Assembly: GCA_022749755.1 (NCBI GenBank)
Contig: CM040447.1
Coordinates: forward strand, 10,038,087-10,102,086
DNA length: 64,000 nt
DNA from: Azadirachta indica
Lineage: Eukaryota > Streptophyta > Magnoliopsida > Sapindales > Meliaceae
Reading direction: 5' to 3'
In this document: one piece after another, positions 35,587 to 48,910 of the stretch
Layout of the letters: each line of letters begins with the position of its first letter
Position numbering within the stretch: the stretch's first letter is position 1
Notes under the pieces: generated by a model
The model's input: the letters and a program-made list of their open reading frames with translations, nothing else
Told to the model about the DNA's origin: nothing
Databases searched by the model: none
Position numbers and translations under genes: made by a program

Positions 35587-38500
35587 GAACATAAGTATTG
35601 ACTTTCTTCGATCATTTATTTCTCAAAACAAATCATACAATAACGTAGATTGAAAAATTTAGAGCCTAATGATACCAACGACAATATATTTTGAGCACGT
35701 TATTGGTATTAAATAGAAGTTAAAATGTGTAATTTTTAAACTATTAAAACTAAATGTACATTTAACAATATATCTTGAAAACCCAGCAATCCTTTTCTTT
35801 TTCTAACAGGATGGTGATATTTTATACCAATAGTCCATTTAACTTACACCCTATAAAAATTTAAAAATTACAAATTTTAATAAATTCTATTTCAAAAAAT
35901 GATTAACCTATATAATATCAAAATAATTTCATTATAAATTAAAATAATTTTTATAGTTTATTTAAGTACGCTACTTTTAAACGAAAGTTAGATTGTTTAT
36001 AATTTTATATTCTCATATACTATAATATAAAAATAAAACTATTTTTTTTAATTATTAGAAGCCATATTTTTAATGTTATTATAAGTAATCCATCAAAATT
36101 GGCATTAAGGAAAAAAGTGAGAGAAGAATCAACTTTAGAACTTCTCATAATTAAGGTTTTGTTTGGTAATGAGAAGTTGTAACATACACTATTAAAAAAA
36201 TGATCATCAATAATGCTACATTTTTTATACTTTCAAGAAAGTATGGAGGTTGTTACATAAAAATAAGTACTTTCTTGCCAACCACAAAACTATAACAAGA
36301 ATTATTGATATTAGATAACGTGTATCAGTTTCTTTAAGATTATAATATCACCAATTAAAACAATATTGTTTAAATTATATTTTTTATAGCAATATGACAT
36401 TGTTTTAACACAAATTTAATTTTTTTTAGTTATATAGAATACAAAAAGATGTTGAGACATCTACTAGGAAAAGTGGCATCGTTTTATAAATTTTTTCTCA
36501 AAAAAATTCAAAATTACTTTCCCACTGTTAGCTAAATATTCTCCCTCCCTCAGTGAAATTCGACCAAACCCAAAATTCCCTCACTTTAATTACTAATTTT
36601 TCTTAACCAAAACTATAGCAATTAAGGGATAAAAGCAATGCATATTAGATATTAATAGAACCAAAAATGTGAGTCCTACCAAAAGTTAATATTATTAATG
36701 ACTTTTTAAATTTTATTTTTAAAGCACGAAAAAATTACCATGATACCAAAATAAGCTTAAATATTCAACTGACAAGTTCTACTTCTTTACACTTTTGAAA
36801 TTGCTCTCAAGAAATAGAGAAGGACCAAATCAATCACTGATGTTTCATTAATTTCCTTTTCTTTACAATTTTCTTATTTTCTTTTTAAACTGAAGCATAG
36901 AAATTCCCAAAAAATAATACTAATAAAACAATATGATGCCTTCAACTAATGTTAGTGCAGTCAATATCCTTTAAAAGCCATACAAGTTCTTAATTGTTAA
37001 TTCTAAGAAAGTGTGAGATTCCATTCCCTAATTGGCAACAGCAACAATTTGAAGCAAACATCCCACTTATTCGCTTTCAACTGTTTTTTGGGGACACAAC
37101 TATAATTAAGCACATGATTGGTTGATAGGAATAGACAAGTTAAGTGATCAAATTCTGATAGGAATTTTAAATCTAATGTTTTGGTTAGTAAATAAATTTT
37201 ATCAAGAAATGGAGGAAAATACTTAAATCTTTAGTACTTGTAATTAATAGTGACTTTATAATTTGTAGTAGTTTTAAATTAAATATATGTATATGGTACT
37301 ATTCCTTTCTATTTAACTTTAAAAAGCGCTCTTAAATTTTAAATATACCCCTAAATATCTATTGTTTTACTCTTATATATAAATTCGATTATCCTTACAA
37401 CATAATAAATCGTAATTATCTCATAAATTTTTGTTAACGTGATGTATAAGACTTGTTTAATATGAAACAAAAGTTAAAATAGGATATGGAGGGGCGTGGC
37501 CCCAAGGCCACATTAAACTTTTTAATTTATATGGAATACATTTATAGTTTAAATTAATAAAATAATTTATTTTTATACTCTGATTCCTAATTTTACAAAG
37601 CTAATATTGTTTTTGTAAACATTTTTTATTATATGACCTAAATGTTAATAATAAATATTATATTAATTAAAAGTAAAATAATTATTATCTACTACTTTTT
37701 TCCAAAGGGTTAGTGATAAAGTTTATTTAAATCTTTTCTCAACGAAGTAAATTATTATTTTAAGGATAATGGAGGTCATTTTAATTAGTCACTTTTACAT
37801 TTTGTAGTTAGTGGGAAGTTTTTTAAGAATACTTCATTAATAGATAGAAATAGATAGAAGTCGAGAAAAGTTAATATAAACTATGAAAAATGTTATTATA
37901 AAAGGGTCCTTATTCTAACTTAATATAAACTTGTAATATTAAATTAAAAGTATTTTTATTGTAAAGAAACATTAAAAAGGAATAAGTTAGAAGACACCAT
38001 ATTATAAATTTAAGTGTTTAAATATATTTGATCAATTATATTTGAGGGTACAATCTTTATTTTCTATTTTGCGTTCATTGTGCATTCAATTTCTATATTG
38101 TATCTAGATTTGGCTTCTTCACTTTTATATTATTTTGACCTTTTGTTCACTAAATTGTTTATTACTACTTTACAATTTTGTTAGGGATTAGTCGGTATTG
38201 CTCAACTACAAAATTTAATAATCAACTTTTTTTCTCTATAGGTTGAATAGTAATATTTCCATCTTTTAAGTTTTGTAAAATGATAAATTAAGATATATTT
38301 ATCTTAATATTAACATTTTAATCTGCTGGTATGTAAATATTAAAATAAAAAATTAGAAACTAAATTATTATAAACATAAAAGTTAGTCAATTGTTATTTT
38401 TACAAAGTTTGGGGATGCAAATGTTATTAGCCACTCAGTTAGAAAACCAGAAAGAGCAATTACCAATAAGACACCAATAAGACAATTGGGCTTTTTCTGC

Positions 38501-38836
38501 CCAGCGGAAGCCCAAGAGCTCTAAACGAAGCCAGTTTAAGACAATTGTTTACATTGGTACAATAATTAAAAAGGTTTAATAAACACAACGAACATATCTT
38601 CCTCAGTCACATACATAAACTTAACATCCAAAATTTTTATTCTACAATAATAGCAAAGCCTAAATTCTACTAGGTTACGCAGCTAAACGAGATCAATAAC
38701 ATGGCTTTTTATTTTTGACTTAAATTAAGTATCTAATAGCAACATTGTCGAAATAATTTAAGAATACAGAAAGCATATAAGTGATGAATCGCTGAAATGT
38801 TCATCTAATACTCGACATTATTTTCATATATTTGAA
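35587..38836. other. Spacer downstream of the UGT gene, copy A
   Basis: AT-rich non-coding sequence matching copy B between 50834 and 60535. It keeps empty sites for three copy-B insertions: the copia element (CTTTC at 37074-37078), the 240-bp element (near 37366) and the SINE-like insertion (near 38553). Confidence 0.65.
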
Positions 38837-40780
38837 CTATTTACCATGATTAAGAGCTTCCTCAATGAATCTCTGAAAATTATTATAAGATTGACGTCCA
38901 ATATCTGTAACTATTTCTGCTTTCTTCTTCCATTCCTTAGCCTTTTGCCTCATTCTCTTCCCCCTTTCCCCCTCCATCATTTCCTTAACAAGCCCTTGAA
39001 TCTCATCCCTCTTTACATCATGATTAACTTCCATACCAATCCCCCAAGTAGTGCAAGCATATCTACAATTAGTCTGCTGGTCAGCAAAGAAAGGCCAACA
39101 AATTACAGGCACACCGCTGCCTACACTTTCTAACATAGAATTCCAACCACAGTGTGTCAGGAAAACACCAACCGAGGGGTGTGATAGCACCTGCTCTTGC
39201 GTACACCAACTCGCTATCATTCCTCTATCTTTGATCTCTTCAAAATACTCCTCAGGCAAGATTGCAGAGTTCCCCATCACCACATCAGGCCTAACGATCC
39301 ATAAAAATGGATGCTTGCTATTGGCAAGACCCCATGCAAATTCTTTCAGGTGTTGCTCACTCATCACAGTCACGCTACCATAGTTCACGTACACAACCGA
39401 ATTTATATCTCTTTGGTCCAGCCATTTTAGACAGTCTGAGTCTTCTTTCCACAAGCTTGATCCGAAGGACTTGAATTCGGTTTCGTCTACGTGCTTGCAA
39501 AGCAAGGAAAGAGGGCCGATGGTGTAGATGTTGGGGAATTTGGATGCTATGGCTTTTAGAACTTCTTGTTCAAACTCATCGAATGTGTTGAATATGATTG
39601 CGGGAGAGTTCAAGCAGTTTTGTGCTTCTGAGCCCATGAAATCGAACATGATATGGTTTGGATCAGTGGTTCTTATAAAGCTTGGCAAATCCCTGAACCG
39701 GATGTTGCCCATTCCTGGGATCCAGTCAATCGTTTTCTCAAGAGTCCCATCCGTAAGGAATTTTTCATCTGAAACAGAAAAATTAACGTCAAAATTAGAT
39801 AATATTTAGATTCGTCAAAATATTGTGTGGGCAAGATCATTATTGAGAGAAGATTAACATATAAGCCAATAATAAAATATTTGAATATTAATTGTTGAAA
39901 AAAGCATAAAACATAATATATGCATGCTTATTTAGGAGGTATAGCATAATTTTCCTTGATGAAATTCTATTAGAAAACTAAAATATAATTAGTCAAAATA
40001 TTAGGGGCTATCGTAGAAATAACAAAAATATAAATAAATTTTGCTACTATTCATGAAAAATCACAATACTAAAAGTTACATTTTACCAAAATTCAAGAAA
40101 AAAAGGGAACGATCAAGGAAAATAAGATAAAACTTCATGACATCATATTCTATATACAATTTAAAGCACCGAAATAAAATCTTTACTCTTATCCGTTCAT
40201 GAAATCTTTTTGAGTAAATTAACATAAATTTTATAAAAGCTATAATACAAATTAAATAAAATAAACCTTTGAATGGAACTATCCCTCTTTTGAGGAGCTC
40301 CCTGAACTGCAAGTATCCCATGAAGCTACAAGCTGACGCCGTCCACAGCTGAAACTCCGGTATCCCTATTACTTCCGCTGCCTTAATACAGAAGCTCATG
40401 ACTCCATCGGAAATTATACAAGTTACCGGCGGTACTTCCGTTGATGAATTCAACCGAGCCATCAGTTCCAGAAATGGAGCCAAGCAGTTTTTCCTCGTGG
40501 AATCGCACAAAGCTGGAACATCCTGGGTCGCATCACGATCAGATGGCGGCAGACCGTCAGGAATAGTTTGGAATCGGAAACCAGGGAGGCCCTTGACGCA
40601 GTCAGGGCCTTTGGATCGGATCAATCGTCTGTGATTGAACTCAGTGTTGACGAAGGTGATATGGAAGCCTCTGGAGTGTAAGAGTTTTGCTAGCTGCATC
40701 ATTGGAGTAACGTGGCCTTGTGATGGATATGGAACGCATACTGCATGGGGTTTTGTTGCTTGAGCTTGAATTGAATCCAT
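38837..40780 (-). CDS. UDP-glycosyltransferase, UGT85A type (7-deoxyloganetin glucosyltransferase-like)
   Basis: Family 1 glycosyltransferase that transfers a sugar, normally glucose from UDP-glucose, to a small lipophilic acceptor in the cytosol. Exon 1 is 40780-40267 and exon 2 is 39768-38837. The intron (40266-39769, 498 bp) has GT-AG ends and splits an Asp codon, as in the sister copies. The protein has 481 residues, usual for the clade. His23 (PSQGHVTP) is the expected catalytic base and Asp125 ([10 protein letters not shown]) its partner. The PSPG sugar-donor box spans residues 359-402, from [14 protein letters not shown] through HCGWNS to FFADQ; the final Gln fits UDP-glucose. No signal peptide or membrane segment is seen. 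I chose the ATG at 40780 because the MDSIQ start is shared by all three copies; an in-frame ATG at 40816 adds 12 residues. UGT85 members act on cyanohydrins, terpenols, iridoids and cytokinins, so the acceptor is open. Confidence 0.93.
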
Positions 40781-40861
40781 TTTTTGGAAAGCAATTAAAT
40801 TGGATATCAATATCAAGCTTGTTCAGACTTAGCGCATGGGGGCTTTAGCTGCTTCTTTGGA

Positions 40862-40868
40862 AATTATA
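40862..40868 (-). promoter_or_regulatory. TATA-like box of the UGT gene at 38837-40780
   Basis: TATAATT on the minus strand, about 82-88 bases before the ATG, in the same context (AGCTGC...TTCC-TATA) as upstream of the two other copies, where it reads TATAAAT. Confidence 0.5.
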
Positions 40869-40869
40869 G

Positions 40870-42195
40870 AGCAAAAAGCGGACATTGGGGCTACGGCGGT
40901 GAATAATACAACATGCATGGTAATATTGTGTGGCATCCGAGTTAGGGTATGCGGTGGAATCCTGTTTTTGGTCCTACCAGAAGTTTCGATCCCATTATTG
41001 ATCAAAATTACCTTTCTAAGCCGGAACTAAGCTAGAAAAGATAAATGGGTCCCATAGGATAGATGGGGGTCTCACATATCAACAAGTTTCCCGCATATTT
41101 GTCCGTTTGTGTGTCTTAAACTAATAATTTTCTTGATTTTGATGTGAAAATTAAAGAATAATTTATTAATTTGATGTAAAAAGAAAATAATAATTTAGAA
41201 AGAAAAATAATAATTTTTTAGTTTGAAGGAAAATTAAATTTTTTTGAATAACAATATGTTACATTTGATGTAAAATTAAATTTTTAATTAAATAATAAGT
41301 TCAAAATTTAAATTTTAATTAAATTTTTAAATAATAATTTTAAAAATTAAATGAATCCATTTTTATGTGAAATTAAAGAATAATTGGCAGTGACGACAGG
41401 CTTGGCGTAAAATAAATATTTTCTATTTATTCACCACTCCATATAGTATTTTTTATTTTTAATATTTTTCTTAAATCGGCGTAAAATAGTTTAGTTGTGG
41501 GATATTCTCGTTTAAATTTTGACTTAAAGAGGAAATAAATATTTGAAGTTGACCCTAATTGAAAAATCAAACTTTAAATTTTATTTAAATACCGATTAAT
41601 TGGGTTACGAAGAATTTATATTAGTTCTAGTTTAACATCACTCAAAAATTAACATTCAATTTGAACAAAATTTCACTCCATTATCTTTTAGGAGAAAAAA
41701 AATTAATTTTATATTTGAAAGGAGTTGAACTTCTATCTTCTAAATAAAGAATAAGGATACGAACCATTTCAATTAAAGGATAATTAAAAAAAGAGACTAC
41801 TTTTAAAATTTATATTTTATATACAATAATTCTTGTGTATAAATTTAATCCAAATCAATGTTAATATATATAAAATAGTCTTATATTTGTGTTTGTAAAT
41901 TATAAAAAATTATACTATCATATAGTTATTATATTGTACATTATAGAATATAGGAACTTCATAACACAATTTATTAATTATCTCTATTTTAAGTTGGCTA
42001 TTAGATTATTTTTTGAGTAATCTAATTGTCTCAATCCATTGGCTATACCCTATATTATTTTCTTCATTATAGCCTTACCCTTATAAAAAAATATTAAATC
42101 AAGAACTTAAACCTTAGTAACATATTGCTGTCATGTTTCTTGCTATTACAACCATTTCTTTTTTAAATACTAGTGTTATCTAACATTATCAACAG
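40870..42195. other. Spacer upstream of the UGT gene, copy A
   Basis: The first 300 or so bases match the region upstream of the gene at 62554, including a GGGTCCCA...CCCGCATAT block. Beyond about 41160 it is AT-rich with no recognised feature. Confidence 0.4.
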
Positions 42196-43101
42196 TAGGG
42201 ATGATAAAAATCTCGACGGGACCGGGGCTTGCAGAGTTTCAACCCGTTCGGGTCGGGTATCGAGGAAGGGTAAAATTGAAAAATTGGGGATCGGTTAAGT
42301 TCGGGGCTAAAAATTTAGTCCTGTTTCAAAATCAGGTGGAGGACGGGGATAAGTCTTCATTGACGACCCAACCCTGTTTGTCATCTACAAACATTCAATT
42401 TAATGTAATTAATTACAAAAATATACAATTTATTTGATAAATAATTATAAAAGTTTTATAAGTCTAATTTTAGTCAACCAAGTTCTTTATAAAAGTTTAT
42501 AATTTTTTAATCTAATCAATTAAATTCTTTACGAATTCATAATTATTTACGAATTTTCAATTTAATCGATTTTATATTTTTTTAAATTCATTTCCTTAAT
42601 AAAAAATTTGCTCAAATAATCAAAAACTAATAAAATTAAATAATTTTTAATAATTAAAATTTAGAATATAATTTTTTTTAACAAAATAAAAATAATCAAT
42701 TAATATCAAACAAAATAATTAATTTTGTCAATAAATTAATTTGTTTAAATATACTATTATAAGATTAACCAAATAATTTTAAAAGATTTTTTTTCTCTTT
42801 GGCTTTTATTTTTTATTTATTCAACAAAATATTTTTTTGCACAATTATCAAAAAAAAAAAAAAAAATTCTAAGATTGATTGAATACATTTCTTTAACTTC
42901 ATCAATTCAATTAAATAATTTACTATTATAATTATTTATTTTTATTTATATAAATTAATAAAAAAATTATAGTAAATGTATCAATTACAATCAACTAAAT
43001 AATAAGTTTGATTTAGTCCAATCGGAGATAGTCCGGTCTACTTGGGATCGGGGCCGGGGATAGAAACCTCCAACCCGAACTCTGAGCCGTTGCCATCACT
43101 A
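42196..43101. mobile_element. Possible non-autonomous DNA element with GC-rich ends (906 bp)
   Basis: Ends TAGGGATGATAAAAATCTC and, on the opposite strand, TAGTGATGGCAACGGCTC form a short imperfect inverted repeat. Inside both ends is GC-rich sequence (GACCGGGGCTTGC, ATCGGGGCCGGGGA), while the middle is very AT-rich. The hAT-like end sequence suggests a non-autonomous hAT relative, but the flanking octamers (ATCAACAG and ACGAGTAG) match at only 4 of 8 positions. The plus-strand ORF at 42201-42437 is not taken as a gene. Confidence 0.4.
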
Positions 43102-43535
43102 ACGAGTAGTATTGTTTTGTAAGATTTTGAACCAATTCACGACTTGAAAGTAATTTATTATTATATTGCTATCAGGAGCTGTCCACCAAGCATTGGATCG
43201 AACTCTTATAGAAACTTAATTTAATAATAAAGGGATGAGTTTTATCACTACAACTACATTGCCTATCTCTGCTACTATACTGTTTAAATATATTTTTAAT
43301 AAAATATCGATATTGGCAACTAAAAGTATTAGTAAAATTTAGTTGATATACAATCAAAAAACTGCATGGCACACACGTACATACCCGGCTTTATCTTTTT
43401 TAACTAAAATATAAAGTAAGATTGATGTGCAACAATGGTTTCATTGGCCTCTTCATCAATCACTGCACTTTGAGTTGAGTTGATGAGAAAGTGAATTAGA
43501 ATGAATTTATATCCTTGTTCTCTTAACAAGTATCA

Positions 43536-43537
<2 letters not shown>

Positions 43538-43567
<30 letters not shown>
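43538..43567. repeat. (TA)n microsatellite
   Basis: About 15 TA units. It occupies the place of the 2.1-kb insertion in copy A, so it may mark a shared unstable site. Confidence 0.9.
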
Positions 43568-43569
<2 letters not shown>

Positions 43570-43950
43570 TTGAAATTTCCTAAATGTTGGATGAAGAACA
43601 ACGCTGGAGTTAACATATCGAGACAATGAAGAAATAATTTATTGCGCCTAACATTCAGTTTATACTACTCTAAACTCTTCATATTTTTCCAACCATGTTT
43701 TCTTATAAATAAATATTAAGTAAATCTCTCATTTTATTCTATGTTTTTATTCCAAAAATTAGCACATTCATGATTAAATGAATATAACGTCTTTATAATT
43801 TTCAAAATCATTTATCACTTCATTTCATTACACTACTTGATAAATCCTATATTATTTAAGATAAAAATTTAAGATGTCTAACGTTGTTCTTTTCTTATTG
43901 GTTACTAAATAAAATTTTACAATTGAACATAAAATATATATATATCTATA

Positions 43951-44262
43951 TGATGTAGGAGCAATACTAGAGTTATTAGAAATTTTTATTTTGTTATGAT
44001 TCTTATTTTATTTGTTTTGTTTAGGTAGAATTAAGTTATTATTTAATTGTTAAATTCCTTATTAACAAGAAATCCTTTTTCTTCTAGGCTTAAGATATAT
44101 ATTATAAATATAATTTGTCATTCATTAAAATCAATTCATTCAACAATATTTTTTTTCAATTACTGTCCGTCATAGGTTATTTATCTCTCTTTGAGAGCTT
44201 TATTTTTTATTATTCAAGACGTATGCTAGAATGAAATTTAATATCATTTCTACACTGCGTCA
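43951..44262 (+). repeat. 5' LTR of the CRM-like element (312 bp)
   Basis: Starts TGATGTAGGAGCAATAC and ends CACTGCGTCA, followed two bases later by the primer binding site. Confidence 0.88.
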
Positions 44263-44264
44263 AG

Positions 44265-44275
44265 TGGTATCAGAG
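44265..44275 (+). promoter_or_regulatory. Primer binding site, initiator tRNA-Met type
   Basis: TGGTATCAGAG, the classical plant retrotransposon primer site, starting two bases after the LTR. Confidence 0.88.
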
Positions 44276-45098
44276 TTTACCCCTATATTAGGCAAGTCAA
44301 TCCTGTCATCTAAATCCATCACCCATAACCACTCAAATTTTATAATCCAAATCCATCACGCATAACCAACCATAGCCATAAAATCTTCTTTCTATAAAAA
44401 ACATATCCAAAAAAATTTACATAAAAATCTAAAAAGTCAAACAAAAAAATTCAAAAAGGACCCCAGAAAACCATACCTAGAAAACCAAAAAAGTCATATC
44501 GTAAAAATACTGAATTGATAAAAAAGCCAAACCAAAAAAACCACCAAAAAATGAACGCCCAACATAACTAACCGCCGCCTCTTGCCACAGCGCACCGCTA
44601 TCCATTTGCCACCAACCAACCATCTAAGACTACCACCAAAATTAGAAGAATCCAACGACCAAGCCCCGACCTAACTTGTCGTTGTTTGGCTACCAGAAAA
44701 GACTGCGATAGCCCATTAAGGCCCCAAACGCCTTTGTCACTGTTGATCGCCATTTGCCATGTGTTTCTCGACACCGCCACCACCATTCGACTCAGCGATG
44801 TCCCCTTTTTCATTCTAGAGACGTTCCACCATCAATCGTCACTTTGATTGCCGAGATTTAATATCAAACTGCAAGTTTACCACCATTTTATTTTGAATTT
44901 TCTGACAAAACTATCATAGTCCAAGCAAATCCGAGACCACTATTGTGATCCTCGCAATTAAATCTTTCAGATCCAAATAATTTCAAGTTTTTTCTATCAT
45001 CTTCACTAAAAACTTAAAAGATAAATTAAGATTTTACTCTTCATCTAATTTTATTTCTTTTCAAAAAAAGAAGAGCAAGAAAAAAAAAAGGAAAAAAA

Positions 45099-48000
45099 AT
45101 GTCAGACGAAGAAGCTAGCCAAACAAAACCCTTTTACAGGGATATTTGCACCAAAAAAATCAATGGATACAATCGACAAAAGGCTACAAAATTTGAAGAT
45201 AATGTGCACGAATCTAACTCAACATTTTTTTGGTGGGAAAAATAATAATCTCCAACCACAGAGGCAAGTCAAAGTTGAAGCCAGAGTTAATAACCCAAGA
45301 CAACGAAATGTTCTTCTTGAAAACTTCAAAATTCCAAGGGATTAGTTTGTTCACGAAGACGTTACAAGCAAAGATGATGAAATACTAGTTATACCAGGAA
45401 ACTAGCAAGGAACTTAGCCAAGCAACTACTGCATGAAAATTGAAATTCCATAATTCGATGCCCTGTTTGTGATTAAAGACTTTCTTGATTAATTAGCTAA
45501 AATAGAGAAGTTTTTTGACTATTGGAAAATTGAAGAGCACATGAATGTTAAGTTGGTAGCTTATCAACTTAAAGGAGGTGCACTTTCTTGGTGGGACCAA
45601 TTACAAGTAACGCAAATTCGGCAAGGAAAGACGAGAGTTCAAACTTGGAGACGTATGAAGCAATTGATGAAGAAACACTTTCTTCCTCCAGATTATGAAC
45701 AAACACTTTTCAGCCACTATCAACATTGTCGACAAGGTTACCGAACAGTACAAGAGTATACTGCCGAGTTCCACAAACTTGCTGCCCATGTAGATATCTG
45801 AAAATCTAAAATTCAAAAGATTGCAAGATTCATTAACGAACTCGCAATCAAATGCCTTAACAACCTTTTGCACCATCACAGAGATCGGATTTGAGCAAAA
45901 GGAAGGCAATAGAAAGGCCCTGCAATAATGTTTCTAGTCTTAATCCTCCTCAAATTTAACAAGATGTATGCCCGTAAAGGTAACCAATAATCAAAAAGAC
46001 CAATTCTAATAACCATTATGCAATTCAAAGGGCAACAAATGTTATGGATGGAAAAAGACAGATCATTGCTCGAATCAATGTCCTAAACTCAAAATAGTCT
46101 ATTAGGCTATACATGATGAAAACCTTGAAAAGGAAGTCTATCAGAGAGATAAAGAGTGTAAAGATGAAGAAAAAAAACTAGAAGAGCCAATCTATAGAGA
46201 TGAAGGGGTTTCCTTGTAGATAAGACGATTGATGTATAACCCAAAGAAGGAGGAAGATGTGCAGCGACATAGTGTTTTTAAAACTAGGTATACAGTCAAT
46301 CAACGAGTCTGTGACCTTATCATTGATAGTAGGAGTAGCGGAAACATAGTATAAAAGACTATAATAGACAAGTTGTAACTATCAGCCTAACCACATCTTA
46401 CCCCATATCGCATTAGCTGGATCAAGGACATTGGCAAAATGAAGGTGATAGAGCAATAAAATATTCCCTTCTCTGTCGGCAAATAGAAAGATGGGGCGTT
46501 ATGTGATGTTGTTGATATGGATGCTTACCACATGTTACTTGGTCATTCATAGTAGTTCGACTTAAATAAGGTGCATAATGGTAAGAGCAATACATACACT
46601 TTCTACCTAGATAACTTGAAGATTATTCTTGCATTAATGAAGCAACCAAATAATCCAGCAAGTTCAAAGATCAAAAACAACCTTCTCTTGTTGCTAAAGA
46701 AAGCTTTTGCTTTATAAAATGTACTTCAACAAGTTCAATGTCTACTATTAAAGTTCACAGATATTGTCCTAAAAGAGTTACCAGCTAGATTGCCACCTTT
46801 GAGGGATATTCAACACCATATTGACCTTGTTCAACGAGCAAGTTTACCAAATTTGCCACATTATCATATGAGTCCTAAGGAATATAAGATTTTACAAAGA
46901 CAAGTCGAAGATCTCCTTAAGAGAGGCGTGGTACGAAAGAGTATGAGCCCTATTGCTATACCCACACTTCTAACCTCAACGAAAAATGAAAGTTAAAGAA
47001 CGTATGTTGATAGTCAAGCCATTAACAAGATTATAGTACGATATAAATTTCCCATTCCTCGATTAGATGACATACTTGATAAGTTGGGAGTATTAAAACT
47101 ATTTTCTAAAATAGACCTACAAAATGAATATCATCAAATTTGTATTCACCTTGGTAATGAATGCAAAATAGCTTTCAAGACACACGAGTGGCTAGTCATA
47201 CATTTTAGTCTATCTAATGCACCAAGTACTTTCATTAAATTAATGAATCAAGTATTCCAGCCTTATATTGGAAAGTTTCTTGTTTTTTATTTTGATGATA
47301 TTTTGATCTACAACTAGAGTGAGAAAGAATATCTACGATACTTCACAACAGTTTTTAGGGCACTCCAGAAAAACCGATTGTATATAAATTTGAAGAAATG
47401 TAGTTTCAAGACTAACAGCCTAATCTTTATATACTTTGTTGTAAGCTTTGAAGGAATTGAAGTAGATCAAGAAAAGATGAAAGCTATTTGTGAATAGCCC
47501 ATGCTAAAATATATATATGAAGTTCGACGCTTTCATGAACTTGCAACATTATATAGGCGATTCATGAAAAACTTCAGCACCATTGCCGTGCATCTCACTG
47601 ACTGTTTGAAACAAAAACAATTTGTTCAAAGTGATCAAGCAAAACAAAGTTTTGCAGTTTTGAAGAAGAAGCTGACAAATGTCTAGTTTTTGCATTGCCA
47701 AACTTTGGAAAGATTTTTGAAGTTGATTGTTATGCTTTAAAAGTAGGAATTGGAGCTATTTTATCTCAAGAATCAAAACCCATAGCTTCTTTTAGTGAGA
47801 AGCTTAGTGAAGCATGACAAAAGTGGACAACCTATAAACAAGAATTATATGCAGCTGTTCATACATTAAGTAATGGGAACCATACCTAGTGTAGAAGGAA
47901 TTCATCTTCAATACAGATCATCAAGCACTCAAGTATCTCAATAACTCTTCAAAGACAAATTGGATGCATACACGATGGATTGCTTACATCTAGAAGTTTA

Positions 48001-48525
48001 CTTTTTTTTTTTTTTTACTCAGGCACAAATCTAGCCAATTGAACAAGGTTACAGATGCATTGAGTTGTCAAGCCATGTTGCTAATCACCTCCCGAAGTGA
48101 AATCATTGGGTTTGATTATCTAAAAAATTTATATGCAAAAGATGAAGATTTTAAAGATGAATGGCAAAAATGCACAGCTGGAACCTCTAGTAAACATCAA
48201 ATACATGATGATTACCTATTTTTTGAAAATCATTTATGTATAGCTCAAGGATCACTCAAAGATCATGTCATTCAAAAACTACATATAGGAGGATTAGGAG
48301 GACACATAGGACGCAACAAAACTATTTGGTTTAAGTAATTTAATGTGGGTGATTTTGTGATAATTCATTTGAACGGGAAACGACTTCGAGTTAGGGAATA
48401 TAGCAAGTTCAAGTAGAAGAAAATTTGTCGATTTCACATCCTTCAAAAGATTAATGATAATGCCCATATCGTTGATCTACCAGAAAGTTATGGAATTTCT
48501 AAAACCTTTAATGTTCAAGATTTGT
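45099..48525 (+). pseudogene. CRM-like Gag-Pol, broken, integrase core missing
   Basis: Gag begins at the ATG at about 45099; 45541-45801 holds the gag core (YQLKGGALSWWDQLQVTQIR). A zinc-knuckle-like region lies near 46040. The protease (about 46300-46550) reads VCDLIIDSRSSGNIV, with Arg for the Gly after D-S. RT starts near 46793 (LRDIQHHIDLVQRASLPNLP) and keeps an intact catalytic box ([10 protein letters not shown], near 47300). The RNase H start is FEVDCYALKVGIGAILSQES near 47715. Integrase has its zinc-binding region (48039-48338, ending GGLGGHIGRNKTIW) followed at once by the C-terminal end (FNVGDFVIIHLNGKRLRV, then NDNAHIVDLPESYGISKTFN). The DDE core between them is gone. Stops interrupt gag, protease and RT. 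Confidence 0.85.
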
Positions 48526-48596
48526 AAGAGTACCATGGACCAAATTCTATACCTTAACCAACTCGAGGACTAGTTTCTTCCTAAAGGGAGGAGAAC

Positions 48597-48908
48597 TGAT
48601 GTAAGAGCAATAGTAGAGCTATTAGGAATTTTTATTTTCTTATGATTCTTATTTTACTTGTTTTGTTTAGGTAGGAGTAAGTTATTGTTTCATTGTCAAA
48701 TTCCTTGTTCACAAGAAATCCTTTTTCTTTTAGGCTTAACATATATACTATAAATAGGCCTTATCATTCATTAGAATCAATTCATTTAATAATCTTTTTC
48801 TTCAATTACTCCCCTTCATAGGTTATTTATCTCTCTTTGAGATCTCTATTCTTAATTATTCAAGATCTACGCTAAAACGAAATCTAGTATCACTTCCGCA
48901 CTGCATCA
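48597..48908 (+). repeat. 3' LTR of the CRM-like element (312 bp)
   Basis: Starts TGATGTAAGAGCAATAG and ends CACTGCATCA. It has the same length as the 5' LTR and only scattered substitutions. Confidence 0.88.
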
Positions 48909-48910
48909 AT

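Larger units (their letters stand above)
27088..41160. repeat. Segmental duplication, copy A (contains the UGT gene at 38837-40780)
   Basis: Aligns with copy B (43397-62870) in the same order: 27088-27235 with 43397-43540, 29347-30742 with 43565-50830, 35587-38836 with 50834-60535, and the UGT genes with their upstream 300 or so bases. Breaks in the alignment are insertions in one or the other copy. Copy A carries its own MULE-like and copia insertions. Alignment by eye; ends are approximate. Confidence 0.8.
43951..48908 (+). mobile_element. Ty3-gypsy chromovirus (CRM-like) with integrase core deleted (4958 bp)
   Basis: Two 312-bp LTRs (43951-44262 and 48597-48908) begin TGATGTA-GAGCAATA and end CA. 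A tRNA-Met primer site follows the first and a purine tract (AAAGGGAGGAGAAC) precedes the second. It sits in a TA-rich tract, so the target duplication (CTATA / ATATA) is not decisive. Order gag, protease, RT, RNase H, then only the two ends of integrase. RT sequence resembles CRM-type chromoviruses; no chromodomain was recognised. Confidence 0.88.

Noticed and set aside
42196..43101. 8-bp target duplication for the GC-ended element
   Set aside because: Flanking octamers match at only 4 of 8 positions, so the insertion cannot be confirmed from flanks.
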